Origin: Bradyrhizobium sp. MOS002
Lineage (GTDB): Bacteria; Pseudomonadota; Alphaproteobacteria; Rhizobiales; Xanthobacteraceae
Reading direction: 5' to 3'
DNA: 64,000 nucleotides
Assembly (NCBI RefSeq): GCF_003020115.1
Contig: NZ_PYFX01000010.1
Location: 124,001 to 188,000, forward strand
Shown here one piece after another: positions 26,278 through 34,265 of the stretch (position 1 is its first letter; each line of letters opens with the position of its first letter). A program made the position numbers and the translations under genes. The notes below the pieces were generated by a model. That model did not search any database, was not told where the DNA came from, and saw nothing but the letters and a program-made list of their open reading frames with translations.

Positions 26278-26508
26278 ATGCACTTCGAGATTCTCGGCGA
26301 GATTACCGAGATCGAAACCTTCGCCAGCGGCTCCGGCATCCGCGAGGTCGCCCGACTGCGACGGATCTATGGGCGAGGACGTTGGCGAAAGCGCAAGGGC
26401 ATCGCCCGAGTGCGATTATCCGATGGCTCTACCCACCTCGCTGAGATACATTGGTATGAGGCTGCCGGCATCGGCCGCAAGGAATTCAAGCTCAAGAGCC
26501 TGCTCTGA
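26278..26508 (+). CDS. Small basic hypothetical protein
   Basis: A 76-residue protein, MHFEILGEITEIETFASGSG, then a very basic middle (RLRRIYGRGRWRKRKG), a strand-like DGSTHLAEIHWYEAAGIGRK and a basic end. The composition and beta-rich pattern suggest a small nucleic-acid-binding or SH3-like fold, but I recognise no family. Four bases separate it from the next small gene, so the two form a likely bicistron. It is divergent from htpX. Confidence 0.72.
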   Translation: MHFEILGEITEIETFASGSGIREVARLRRIYGRGRWRKRKGIARVRLSDGSTHLAEIHWYEAAGIGRKEFKLKSLL

Positions 26509-26512
26509 AATC

Positions 26513-26740
26513 ATGACGAAGTCGCGAAGCAAACAACTGGTGATCTGTGTGGACAACGAGGGGTATGCGGCCTCTCTCGAGAAGCGCAAGATCTATGAGG
26601 CGCTGCGCGACCCCGCGGCCGACAAGCATGGCATGCTGCGCATCATCGATGAGTCAGGCGAAGCTTATTTATATCCGAAAACGTTGTTCCGCTCCATCGC
26701 GTTGCCACTCGCGGTCAAGCGCGCCGTATTAGCGGCCTAG
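26513..26740 (+). CDS. Small hypothetical protein, partner of the preceding gene
   Basis: A 75-residue protein, MTKSRSKQLVICVDNEGYAA, then SLEKRKIYEALRDPAADKHG, MLRIIDESGEAYLYPKTLF and a hydrophobic helix-like end. The sequence suggests a small beta-barrel-like fold (Leu/Val strands with a central acidic turn). Its ATG is 4 bp after the stop of the 76-residue gene, so co-translation is likely. I do not know the function. Confidence 0.72.
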   Translation: MTKSRSKQLVICVDNEGYAASLEKRKIYEALRDPAADKHGMLRIIDESGEAYLYPKTLFRSIALPLAVKRAVLAA

Positions 26741-26769
26741 CGCTTATCCACCCAGCACCAGAGATATCG

Positions 26770-28092
26770 ATGCCGATGAACTGCCTAGGTTCTCGCCTTG
26801 CGGTCGCAATGATCGCGGCCGCCGCCCTGCTCACGCTCGTCCTTCCCGCCTCCGCCCAGCTTGCGGCGCCGTCCGCAAAACCCGCAGCCCCCAGGGCCAC
26901 TGCGCCCTCGCCGCGCGCGGCGTCGTGCCACAGTGGCGCGAACTTCGATCGCTTCCTGGCCGATGTGAAACAACAGGCCGTTGCAGCCGGCGTGTCGCAA
27001 CGGACGATCGCGGCGGCCTCGCCTTACCTCGTCTACGACCAGGGCATCGTCAATCGTGACCGCGGCCAGCGCGTGTTCGGCCAGCTCTTCACCGAATTTG
27101 CCGGCCGCATGGCCGCGCCCTATCGCATGCAGAACGGCCAGCAGCATATCAAGCAACATGCGGCCGCATTTGCGCGCGCGGAAAAGGAATACGGCGTGCC
27201 GCCGGCGGTGATCGCCGCGTTCTGGGGACTGGAGAGCGATTTCGGCGTCAACATGGGCAATCTGCCGACACTGAAATCGCTTGTGTCGCTGGCCTATGAT
27301 TGCCGCCGCTCGGAGATGTTCGTGAACGAGACCATCGCCGCGCTGAAGATCATCGACCGGGGCGATTTGCATCCCGACGAGATGGTCGGCTCCTGGGCCG
27401 GCGAACTCGGGCAGACCCAGTTCCTGCCCGTGCATTACGTCAATTATGCCGTCGACTATGACGGCGACGGACGACGCGATCTCCTCCGCAGTGAGGAGGA
27501 TGTGATCGGCTCGACCGCGAACTACATCGCCAACGGCTTGAAGTGGCGGCGCGGTGAGCCGTGGCTGGAGGAGATCAAGGTACCGCAGAACCTGCCGTGG
27601 GATCAGACCGACCTCACCGTGCAACAACCGCGCTCGAAATGGGCGCAGCTGGGAGTGACCTATCCCGACGGCCGGCCGCTGCCGAACGACAATCTCGCGG
27701 CCTCCGTGCTGCTGCCGATGGGGCGCTTTGGTCCGGCCTTCATGGCGTACCCGAATTTCGCGGCCTACACCGAGTGGAATAACTCGCTGATCTATTCGAC
27801 CACCGCAGGTTATCTCGCCACCCGCATCGCGGGCGCGGCTCCGATGCGAAAGCCGTCCACACCGGTCGTGCAACTGCCGTTCAACGAGCTCAAGCAATTG
27901 CAGCAGCTTCTGGTCCAGGCCGGCTTCAACGTCGGCAAGGTCGACGGCGTGCTGGGCCAGCAGAGCCGCGCCGCGGTGAAGGCGATGCAGATCAAATACG
28001 GTCTGCCCGCGGATTCCTGGCCCACCGCCGAGCTGCTCGCCCGCATGCGCGGCGGCACGGCGCAGGCGCGGCCAGCGGGGACGATCCGCTAG
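26770..28092 (+). CDS. Lytic murein transglycosylase (MltB/SLT-2 type) with peptidoglycan-binding domain
   Basis: A 440-residue periplasmic enzyme. The signal peptide ends near SAQLAA (residue 36), followed by a Pro/Ala-rich linker. The SLT_2 catalytic domain covers about residues 55-350: GVPPAVIAAFWGLESDFGVN has the catalytic Glu, and SWAGELGQTQFLPVHYVNYA and DYDGDGRRDL are family hallmarks. The C-terminus (about residues 370-425) is a PG_binding_1 domain (LLVQAGFNVGKVDGVLGQQS). It cleaves the MurNAc-GlcNAc bond with 1,6-anhydro formation. No lipobox is seen, so it is the soluble MltB-like form. It is followed by a family B repeat. Confidence 0.93.
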   Translation: MPMNCLGSRLAVAMIAAAALLTLVLPASAQLAAPSAKPAAPRATAPSPRAASCHSGANFDRFLADVKQQAVAAGVSQRTIAAASPYLVYDQGIVNRDRGQRVFGQLFTEFAGRMAAPYRMQNGQQHIKQHAAAFARAEKEYGVPPAVIAAFWGLESDFGVNMGNLPTLKSLVSLAYDCRRSEMFVNETIAALKIIDRGDLHPDEMVGSWAGELGQTQFLPVHYVNYAVDYDGDGRRDLLRSEEDVIGSTANYIANGLKWRRGEPWLEEIKVPQNLPWDQTDLTVQQPRSKWAQLGVTYPDGRPLPNDNLAASVLLPMGRFGPAFMAYPNFAAYTEWNNSLIYSTTAGYLATRIAGAAPMRKPSTPVVQLPFNELKQLQQLLVQAGFNVGKVDGVLGQQSRAAVKAMQIKYGLPADSWPTAELLARMRGGTAQARPAGTIR

Positions 28093-28104
28093 GCACTCGA
28101 ATCG

Positions 28105-28208
28105 CTGTCATGCCCCGCGAAAGCGGGGCATCCAGTACGCCGCGGCCTATCGATTCAATCACAGCTGCCTCGGAGTACTGGATCGCCCGCTTTCGCGGGC
28201 GATGACAG
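28105..28208. repeat. Palindromic intergenic repeat, family B (copy 1)
   Basis: CTGTCATGCCCCGCG...GGGGCATCCAGTAC is mirrored by GTACTGGATCGCCCGC...GCGGGCGATGACAG around a variable core. It starts 12 bp after the transglycosylase stop. Other copies lie at 30157 and 62804. Confidence 0.85.
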
Positions 28209-28357
28209 CGAGGGTATGGCGCCGATAGCACCACAAGCCCGCTCGGTAGAATTTTCGCACTGCACAAGCCTCTCCCGCGATTGTATTTTTCCATGAGGTT
28301 CCCATGTGAGTGGCTCAGGTTTTCTCCTGAGATTTCCCACCACAGAGCGAGCATCAC

Positions 28358-28861
28358 ATGTCCTTCCACGACGCCGTCGTTCCCGCCTATTTGCAGATGC
28401 TGAACAGCCTGACCGGCCTGCTCACGAAAGCCGAGGCGCATTGTGCGGCCAAGAAGATCGACCCGAGCGTCATGCTGGGCTCCCGCCTGTTTCCGGACAT
28501 GCTGCCGCTCTCTAAGCAGATCCAGCTTGTCAGCGATTTCGCAGCCAAAGGTTGCGCCCGGCTGACCCATAGCGAAGTGCCCTCCACACCGGATACCGAG
28601 ACCAGCTTTGCGGAGTTGAAGCAGCGCCTGGCGAAGACCATCGACTACGTGAAATCGTTCAAGCCCGATCAGTTCGAGGGCGCCGACACCAAGGACGTCA
28701 CCTTCCCGGCCGGCCCTGACAAGTCCATCACCATGAAGGGCCAGCAATTCCTGAGCGCGTTCTCGCTGCCGAACTTCTATTTCCACGCCGCGACCGCCCA
28801 CGGCCTTCTGCGCCACGCCGGTGTCGAGATCGGCAAGCGCGATTTCCTCGGCGCGAACTGA
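28358..28861 (+). CDS. DUF1993 family protein
   Basis: A 167-residue protein, MSFHDAVVPAYLQMLNSLTG, then LGSRLFPDMLPLSKQIQLVS, VKSFKPDQFEGADTK and FYFHAATAHGLLRHAGVEIG. These blocks match the DUF1993 family, all-helical proteins with a DinB-like outline. No signal is present and the protein is cytosolic. The function is not established. The gene is monocistronic and oriented with the OYE gene, which begins about 180 bp further on. Confidence 0.87.
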   Translation: MSFHDAVVPAYLQMLNSLTGLLTKAEAHCAAKKIDPSVMLGSRLFPDMLPLSKQIQLVSDFAAKGCARLTHSEVPSTPDTETSFAELKQRLAKTIDYVKSFKPDQFEGADTKDVTFPAGPDKSITMKGQQFLSAFSLPNFYFHAATAHGLLRHAGVEIGKRDFLGAN

Positions 28862-29044
28862 TACGCGATTGTTCAAGCAGCCGCGGCGGGAGATCGAATC
28901 TGCTGCCGCGGCTGAAATTGCACATGCTTTATGCTGCGGGGCTCCTTTGCGTAGCTCGCCTGCAGTTTCTGTATGGCTCCTCCCTTGCGCTGATTGCCGC
29001 GATGCACAAATGTTCCGGATCTCTCACCGCCTGGAAGCATTCTC

Positions 29045-30145
29045 ATGAGCCGTTCGACCAAATTGTTTGAGACCTACAAACTCGGCCCGATCACGCTGGC
29101 GAACCGTTTCGTGATGGCGCCGCTGACGCGCAACCGCGCCGTTCCCGGCACCTTCGTACCGGGCGCGCTTGCCGCCGACTATTACGCCCAACGTGCTTCC
29201 GCAGGGCTTCTGATCACCGAAGCAAGCCAGGTCTCGCAGCAGGGCCAGGGCTACCAGGACACGCCCGGCATCTACTCCAAGGACCAGGTCGCCGGCTGGC
29301 GCAAGGTCACCGATCAAGTGCATCAGCGCGGCGGCAAGATCTTCATCCAGCTCTGGCATGTCGGCCGCATCTCGCACGTCGACCTTCAGGCCAATGGCGC
29401 AGCCCCGGTGGCGCCGAGCGCGATCCGCGCCAAGGGCAAGACCTTCGTCAACGGCGGCTTCGCCGACGTCTCCGAGCCCCGTGCGCTCGAGCTCTCCGAA
29501 ATTCCAGGGATCATCGACGATTTCAAGCGCGCCACGAAGAATGCGCTCGAAGCCGGGTTCGACGGCGTCGAGATCCACGGCGCCAACGGCTATCTGCTCG
29601 AGCAGTTCGCCAAGGACGGCACCAACAAGCGCACCGATGCCTATGGCGGCTCGATCGAGAACCGCGCGCGGCTGATGCTGGAAGTCTCCAGGGCCGTCGC
29701 AGCGGAGGCCGGCGCCGATCGCACCGGCATCCGCATCTCGCCGGTGACGCCGGCCAACGACATCTCGGATTCGAACCCGCAAGCCCTGTACGACCATATC
29801 GTCGACGGCCTCGGCGCGTTGAAGCTCGTCTATCTCCACGTCGTCGAAGGCGCCACCGGCGGTCCGCGCGACATCGCCCCGTTCGACTATGCGGGCGTGC
29901 GCAAGCGCTTCCCCGGCGCCTACATCGCCAACAACGGCTATGATTTCGATCTCGCCACCAAGGTGCTGGACGCGAACGCGGCCGACCTCATCGCCTTCGG
30001 CAAGCCGTTCATCTCCAACCCCGATCTGGTCGATCGGCTGAAGCAGGGCGCGACGCTGAACGATTGGGACAAGAACACGTTCTACGGCGGCGGCGCGAAG
30101 GGCTACACGGATTACCCGACGCTGGCGGCCGAACCGGCGGAGTAA
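29045..30145 (+). CDS. Old Yellow Enzyme family alkene reductase (NemA-like)
   Basis: A 366-residue FMN enzyme that reduces activated C=C bonds with NAD(P)H. Family blocks are FETYKLGPITLANRFVMAPL (residues 6-25), KIFIQLWHVGRISH, IHGANGYLLEQF (the substrate-anchoring His-x-x-Asn near residue 181), YGGSIENRARLMLE and the C-terminal IAFGKPFISNPDLVDRL. The ATG at 29045 is chosen over an upstream in-frame ATG at 28994, because only from there on does the sequence look like the family. It is monocistronic. The nitro-ester or maleimide activities known for NemA are possible but not inferable in detail. Confidence 0.94.
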   Translation: MSRSTKLFETYKLGPITLANRFVMAPLTRNRAVPGTFVPGALAADYYAQRASAGLLITEASQVSQQGQGYQDTPGIYSKDQVAGWRKVTDQVHQRGGKIFIQLWHVGRISHVDLQANGAAPVAPSAIRAKGKTFVNGGFADVSEPRALELSEIPGIIDDFKRATKNALEAGFDGVEIHGANGYLLEQFAKDGTNKRTDAYGGSIENRARLMLEVSRAVAAEAGADRTGIRISPVTPANDISDSNPQALYDHIVDGLGALKLVYLHVVEGATGGPRDIAPFDYAGVRKRFPGAYIANNGYDFDLATKVLDANAADLIAFGKPFISNPDLVDRLKQGATLNDWDKNTFYGGGAKGYTDYPTLAAEPAE

Positions 30146-30156
30146 AGCGTCCACAG

Positions 30157-30258
30157 CTGTCATGCCCGCGAAGGCGGGCATCCAGTATTCCACCGGCGGC
30201 GAGATTCAACCGAGAGGCCGCGGCGTACTGGATCGTCCGCCTTCGCGGACGATGACAG
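30157..30258. repeat. Palindromic intergenic repeat, family B (copy 2)
   Basis: Begins 12 bp after the OYE stop. CTGTCATGCCCGCGAAGGCG on the left is matched by CGTCCGCCTTCGCGGACGAT ending in GATGACAG. Several base changes relative to copy 1 occur as matched pairs in the internal stems. Confidence 0.85.
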
Positions 30259-30295
30259 TGGAGAACGACGCAACGCCGCGGGGCGAGGTGAAAAC

Positions 30296-30325
30296 AAAAA
30301 AGGCCGGGATCGCTCCCGGCCTTTC
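30296..30325 (-). terminator. Terminator of the glp operon
   Basis: AGGCCGGGA / TCCCGGCCT form a perfect 9-bp stem with a TCGC loop. On the minus strand it is followed by a TTTTT run. It sits about 25 bp after the glpV stop. Confidence 0.87.
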
Positions 30326-30346
30326 GTCGTTATGTTGACGCGACGC

Positions 30347-32143
30347 TTACTTCGCTTCCGCGCGCTTCGGGGGCTGTGCCGGCCACGACTTGATCAAGGT
30401 GTCGTAGTCGACCGTCTCGCCCTTCGGCTTCTCGTTGGCGAGCTTGCGCTGCGGGGCGATGGTGCCGTCCTTCTGGGCCTTGGCGTACCAGTACTCGGCC
30501 GTCTCCTTCTTGTGAAGCTTCGGACCGCACTCCTTCTGCACGCCCGACTTCTCCAGACGCTCCATCACGGAGTCCTGCGCGGCGGCGAGCGAGTCCATCG
30601 CGGCTTGCGGCGTCTTCGCACCGGACGACGCATCGCCGATGTTCTGCCACCACAGCTGCGCCAGCTTCGGATAGTCGGGCACGTTGTTGCCGGTCGGGGT
30701 CCACTGCACGCGCGCGGGCGAACGGTAGAACTCGATCAGGCCGCCGAGTTTCGGCGCACGCTCCGTGAACGACTTGTCCCAGATGTCGGACTCACGGATG
30801 AAGGTGAGACCGACATGGCTCTTCTTCAGCGACACCGTCTTGGAGACGATGAACTGGAGATAGAGCCAGGCTGCCTTGCGGCGATCCGCCGGGGTCGACT
30901 TCAGAAGCGTCACGGAGCCGGCGTCCTGGTAGCCGAGCTTCATGCCTTCCTTCCAGTACGAACCGTGCGGCGACGGAGCCATACGCCACTTCGGCGTACC
31001 GTCCGCGTTCATCACGGCGATGCCCGGCTTCACCATGTCGGCGGTGAAGGCGGTGTACCAGAACATCTGCTGGGCGATGTTGCCCTGCGCCGGCACCGGA
31101 CCCGACTCGGAGAAGGTCATGCCCTGGGCCTGCGGCGGAGCATACTTCTTCATCCACTCGAGGTATTTTGTGATCGAGTAGACCGCGGCCGGACCGTTGG
31201 TGTCGCCACCACGCTCGACCGAGGAGCCCACCGGACGGCAGCCTTCCATGCGGATGCCCCACTCGTCGACCGGCAGACCGTTCGGGATGCCCTTGTCGCC
31301 GTTACCGGCCATCGACAGCCAGGCGTCGGTGAAACGCCAGCCGAGGGACGGGTCCTTCTTGCCATAGTCCATATGGCCGTAGACCTTGACGCCGTTGATC
31401 TCCTTGATGTCGTTGGTGAAGAACTCGGCGATGTCTTCATAGGCGGACCAGTTCACGGGCACGCCGAGCTCGTAGCCATACTTGGCCTTGAACTTGGCCT
31501 TGTAGTCGGCGTTGGTGAACCAGTCGTAGCGGAACCAGTAGAGGTTCGCGAACTGCTGGTCGGGCAGCTGATAGAGCTTGCCGTCCGGCGCCGTGCCGAA
31601 CGACTTGCCGATGAAGTCGTTGACGTCGAGCATGGGGTCGGTGACGTCCTTGCCCTCGCCGGTCATATAGTCCGACAGAGCGATGGTCTGGCCGTAGCGG
31701 AAATGCGTGCCGATCAGGTCGGAATCGTTGATCCAGCCGTCGTACACATTCTTGCCGGACTGCATCTGGGTCTGCAGCTTCTCGACGACGTCACCTTCCT
31801 GGATGATGTCGTGCTTGAGCTTGATGCCGGTGAGCTCGGAGAACGCCTTGGCCAGCGTCTGCGACTCGTATTCGTGGGTCGTGATGGTCTCGGAGACCAC
31901 GTTGATCTCCATGCCCTTGAAGGGCTCGGCGGCCTTGGCGAACCACTCCAGCTCCTTCTTCTGGTCTTCCTTCGACAGCGTCGAGGGCTGGAATTCCGCG
32001 ATCCACTTCTGGATCGCAGCGTCGTCGGCGGCGCGCACCGGCGCCGAGACGGCCAGCGACACCGCGACGATGGCGGCGACGCTGGACATCGTCAGAAAGC
32101 TGTTCTTGGTCAATGGACGTTCCCTTCTCCTAAACTGCCGCAT
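30347..32143 (-). CDS. glpV: Glycerol ABC transporter substrate-binding protein
   Basis: A 598-residue extracytoplasmic solute-binding protein. The signal-peptide segment FLTMSSVAAIVAVSLAVSAP ends at about VRAADDAA. The mature protein has ABC sugar-binding features such as INVVSETITTHEYESQTLAK, VYDGWINDSDLIG, and LGWRFTDAWLSMAGNGDKGI, and is longer than most. The ATG at 32143 has a perfect GGAGG site; a TTG at 32113 (MTKNSFL) is an alternative that gives a more standard signal peptide. It is the last gene of glpD-S-T-P-Q-U-V, the order described for rhizobial glycerol operons. It presumably delivers glycerol to GlpPQ. Confidence 0.9.
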   Translation of the reverse strand: MRQFRRRERPLTKNSFLTMSSVAAIVAVSLAVSAPVRAADDAAIQKWIAEFQPSTLSKEDQKKELEWFAKAAEPFKGMEINVVSETITTHEYESQTLAKAFSELTGIKLKHDIIQEGDVVEKLQTQMQSGKNVYDGWINDSDLIGTHFRYGQTIALSDYMTGEGKDVTDPMLDVNDFIGKSFGTAPDGKLYQLPDQQFANLYWFRYDWFTNADYKAKFKAKYGYELGVPVNWSAYEDIAEFFTNDIKEINGVKVYGHMDYGKKDPSLGWRFTDAWLSMAGNGDKGIPNGLPVDEWGIRMEGCRPVGSSVERGGDTNGPAAVYSITKYLEWMKKYAPPQAQGMTFSESGPVPAQGNIAQQMFWYTAFTADMVKPGIAVMNADGTPKWRMAPSPHGSYWKEGMKLGYQDAGSVTLLKSTPADRRKAAWLYLQFIVSKTVSLKKSHVGLTFIRESDIWDKSFTERAPKLGGLIEFYRSPARVQWTPTGNNVPDYPKLAQLWWQNIGDASSGAKTPQAAMDSLAAAQDSVMERLEKSGVQKECGPKLHKKETAEYWYAKAQKDGTIAPQRKLANEKPKGETVDYDTLIKSWPAQPPKRAEAK

Positions 32144-32216
32144 GTTATTCCTCCGTTGCAGCGACAAACTTTTTACAGGCCCGGGTTGGTCCCGGATCTG
32201 GCCGTTCCTTCGCGGG

Positions 32217-32546
32217 CTAGACCGTGCGGAAAATGAGTACGGCCGTGGCCAGCGAAATTCCTGATGCGATCCAAAGGCGCGAAATTTCAAGTCCGTCCTC
32301 GCCGATCGGCAGCGTGGCGAGGGCGTCGGTGCCGGCGAAGGCGATCCAGAGCAAATGGATGACCGCCGCCGCGATCAGGGAGATGAACAGACGGTCGCCG
32401 CGCGTGGTGGGGATGCGCAGCACGCCGACACGCTCGGCTTCGGGATAAGCCACCCCGAGCCAGGTCATCACGGCCAACGTGCAGGCGAGCGCGACAAAGA
32501 AGATCGCCGTCGGCGGCGTCCAGGCCATCCATGCAATAGATTCCAT
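32217..32546 (-). CDS. glpU: DUF2160 small membrane protein of the glycerol importer
   Basis: A 109-residue inner-membrane protein with three hydrophobic segments (about residues 13-33, 53-72 and 90-107). It contains the DUF2160 blocks WMAWTPPTAIFFVALA and RIPTTRGDRLFISLI. It sits 10 bp downstream of glpQ and before glpV, the position of glpU in the rhizobial operon. The role is unknown, but the position implies an accessory subunit of the ABC complex. Confidence 0.88.
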   Translation of the reverse strand: MESIAWMAWTPPTAIFFVALACTLAVMTWLGVAYPEAERVGVLRIPTTRGDRLFISLIAAAVIHLLWIAFAGTDALATLPIGEDGLEISRLWIASGISLATAVLIFRTV

Positions 32547-32556
32547 TGATGCCTCC

Positions 32557-33363
32557 CTAGACCCGACCGAGCGCGAAACCGCTCGCGATATAATTGCGGA
32601 CGAACCAGATCACGAGCGCGCCCGGGATGATCGTCAGCACGCCGGCCGCAGCCAGCAGGCCCCAATCCATGCCCGCAGCCGACACCGTGCGAGTCATGAT
32701 CGCCGCGATCGGCTTGGCCGAGACCGAGGTCAGCGTGCGCGCGAGCAGCAATTCGACCCAGGAGAACATGAAGCAGAAGAAGGCGGCGACGCCGATACCG
32801 CTCGCAATCAGCGGCACCAGGATCTTGATGAAGAAGCGCGGGAAGGAATAGCCGTCGAGGAAGGCGGTCTCGTCGATCTCGCGCGGCACGCCGGAGACGA
32901 AGCCTTCCAGGATCCACACCGCCAGCGGGACGTTGAAGATGCAGTGCGCGAGCGCGACCGCCCAGGGTGTATCGAATAGGCCAATCGCCGAATAGAGGTT
33001 GAAGAACGGCAGGGCATAGACCGCAGCCGGCGCCATGCGGTTCGACAGTAGCCAGAAGAACAGATGCTTGTCGCCGAGGAAACGGTAGCGCGAGAACGCG
33101 TAGGCCGCCGGCAGCGCCACCGAGATCGAGATGATGGTGTTGAGGACGACATATTCCAGCGAGTTGATATAGCCGGAATACCAGCTCTCGTCGGTGAAGA
33201 TGCGCTTGTAGTGCTGGAGCGTCGGGGCGTGCGGCCACAGCGTCATCGTCGAGACGATCTCGGCGTTGGTCTTGAAGCTCATGTTGACGAGCCAGTAGAT
33301 CGGCAACAGCAGGAAGATCAAGAACAGCGCCATGATGAGGCGACGGCCGGGGATCGAATGCAT
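32557..33363 (-). CDS. glpQ: Glycerol ABC transporter permease (MalG-like)
   Basis: A 268-residue permease with six hydrophobic helices, the first at residues 10-27 (LIMALFLIFLLLPIYWLV). The EAA loop, which docks with the ATPases, is seen as GVPREIDETAFLDGYSFPR (about residue 165). The start ATG at 33363 overlaps the glpP stop (ATGA), so they are translationally coupled. A longer open frame reading into glpP is only a shadow. The C-terminus (FVRNYIASGFALGRV) matches MalG-type permeases. Confidence 0.93.
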   Translation of the reverse strand: MHSIPGRRLIMALFLIFLLLPIYWLVNMSFKTNAEIVSTMTLWPHAPTLQHYKRIFTDESWYSGYINSLEYVVLNTIISISVALPAAYAFSRYRFLGDKHLFFWLLSNRMAPAAVYALPFFNLYSAIGLFDTPWAVALAHCIFNVPLAVWILEGFVSGVPREIDETAFLDGYSFPRFFIKILVPLIASGIGVAAFFCFMFSWVELLLARTLTSVSAKPIAAIMTRTVSAAGMDWGLLAAAGVLTIIPGALVIWFVRNYIASGFALGRV

Positions 33364-34265
33364 CACGCGGCTCCTTCCTGCGGCTTCCGCTCGGCGCTGG
33401 CATTGGTCATGACGGTGTAGAAGATCCAGCACACGATCAGGATGATGAGGTTGTAGACCAGCGACAGCGCGGCGGCCTTGCCGAGGTCGAACTGGCCAAG
33501 CGCGATCTTGACCAGCTCGATCGACACGAAGGTCGTCGAATTGCCGGGCCCGCCACCCGTCACCACGAACGGCTCGGTGTAGATCATGAAACTGTCCATG
33601 AAGCGCAGCAGCACCGCGATCAGCAGCACGCGGTTCATCTTCGGCAGCTGGATCGCCTTGAACACCGCCCAGCGCGAGGCGCCGTCGATCTGCGCCGCCT
33701 GGTAATAGGCTTCCGGAATCGACTTCAGGCCGGCATAGCACAGCAGCGCGACCAGGCTGGTCCAGTGCCAGACGTCCATCACGATGACGGTGACCCAGGC
33801 GTCGATCTCGTTGGAGACGTAATTGTAATCGATGCCGATATGGTTGAGCACATAGCCGAGCAGGCCGATGTCGGGCCGGCCAAAGATCTGCCAGATCGTG
33901 CCGACCACGTTCCACGGGATCAGCAGCGGCAGCGCCAGGATGACGAGGCAGGCAGCAACCGTCCAGCCCTGGCGCGGCATCGACAGCGCGACGACGATGC
34001 CGAGCGGCACCTCGATCGCGAGGATCACCAGCGAGAAGAACAGATTGCGGCCGAGCGAGGCCAGGAAGCGGCCGCCGAGATCGGTCGAAGGATCGAGCAA
34101 TTCCTTGAACCAGCCGACACCGTTCCAGAAGAACTGGTTGTTGCCGAAGGTGTCCTGCATCGAATAGTTTACCACCGTCATCAGCGGCAGCACCGCCGAG
34201 AAGGCGACGACCAGGAACACCGGCAGCACCAGGAACCAGGCTTTTTGGTTGACGGTCTTGTCCAT
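33363..34265 (-). CDS. glpP: Glycerol ABC transporter permease (MalF-like)
   Basis: A 300-residue permease. The first helix is WFLVLPVFLVVAFSAVLPL and about five more follow. The EAA-loop region is YYQAAQIDGASRWAVFKAIQ (about residue 190), with EAY before it. Its ATG overlaps the glpT stop and its own stop overlaps glpQ, so the three genes are packed without gaps. It forms the heterodimeric channel with GlpQ. Confidence 0.93.
   Translation of the reverse strand: MDKTVNQKAWFLVLPVFLVVAFSAVLPLMTVVNYSMQDTFGNNQFFWNGVGWFKELLDPSTDLGGRFLASLGRNLFFSLVILAIEVPLGIVVALSMPRQGWTVAACLVILALPLLIPWNVVGTIWQIFGRPDIGLLGYVLNHIGIDYNYVSNEIDAWVTVIVMDVWHWTSLVALLCYAGLKSIPEAYYQAAQIDGASRWAVFKAIQLPKMNRVLLIAVLLRFMDSFMIYTEPFVVTGGGPGNSTTFVSIELVKIALGQFDLGKAAALSLVYNLIILIVCWIFYTVMTNASAERKPQEGAA

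Noticed and set aside
12623..30258. Repeated palindromes as a possible CRISPR array
   Set aside because: Copies are kilobases apart, have internal inverted arms and no spacers; they match dispersed REP-like elements.
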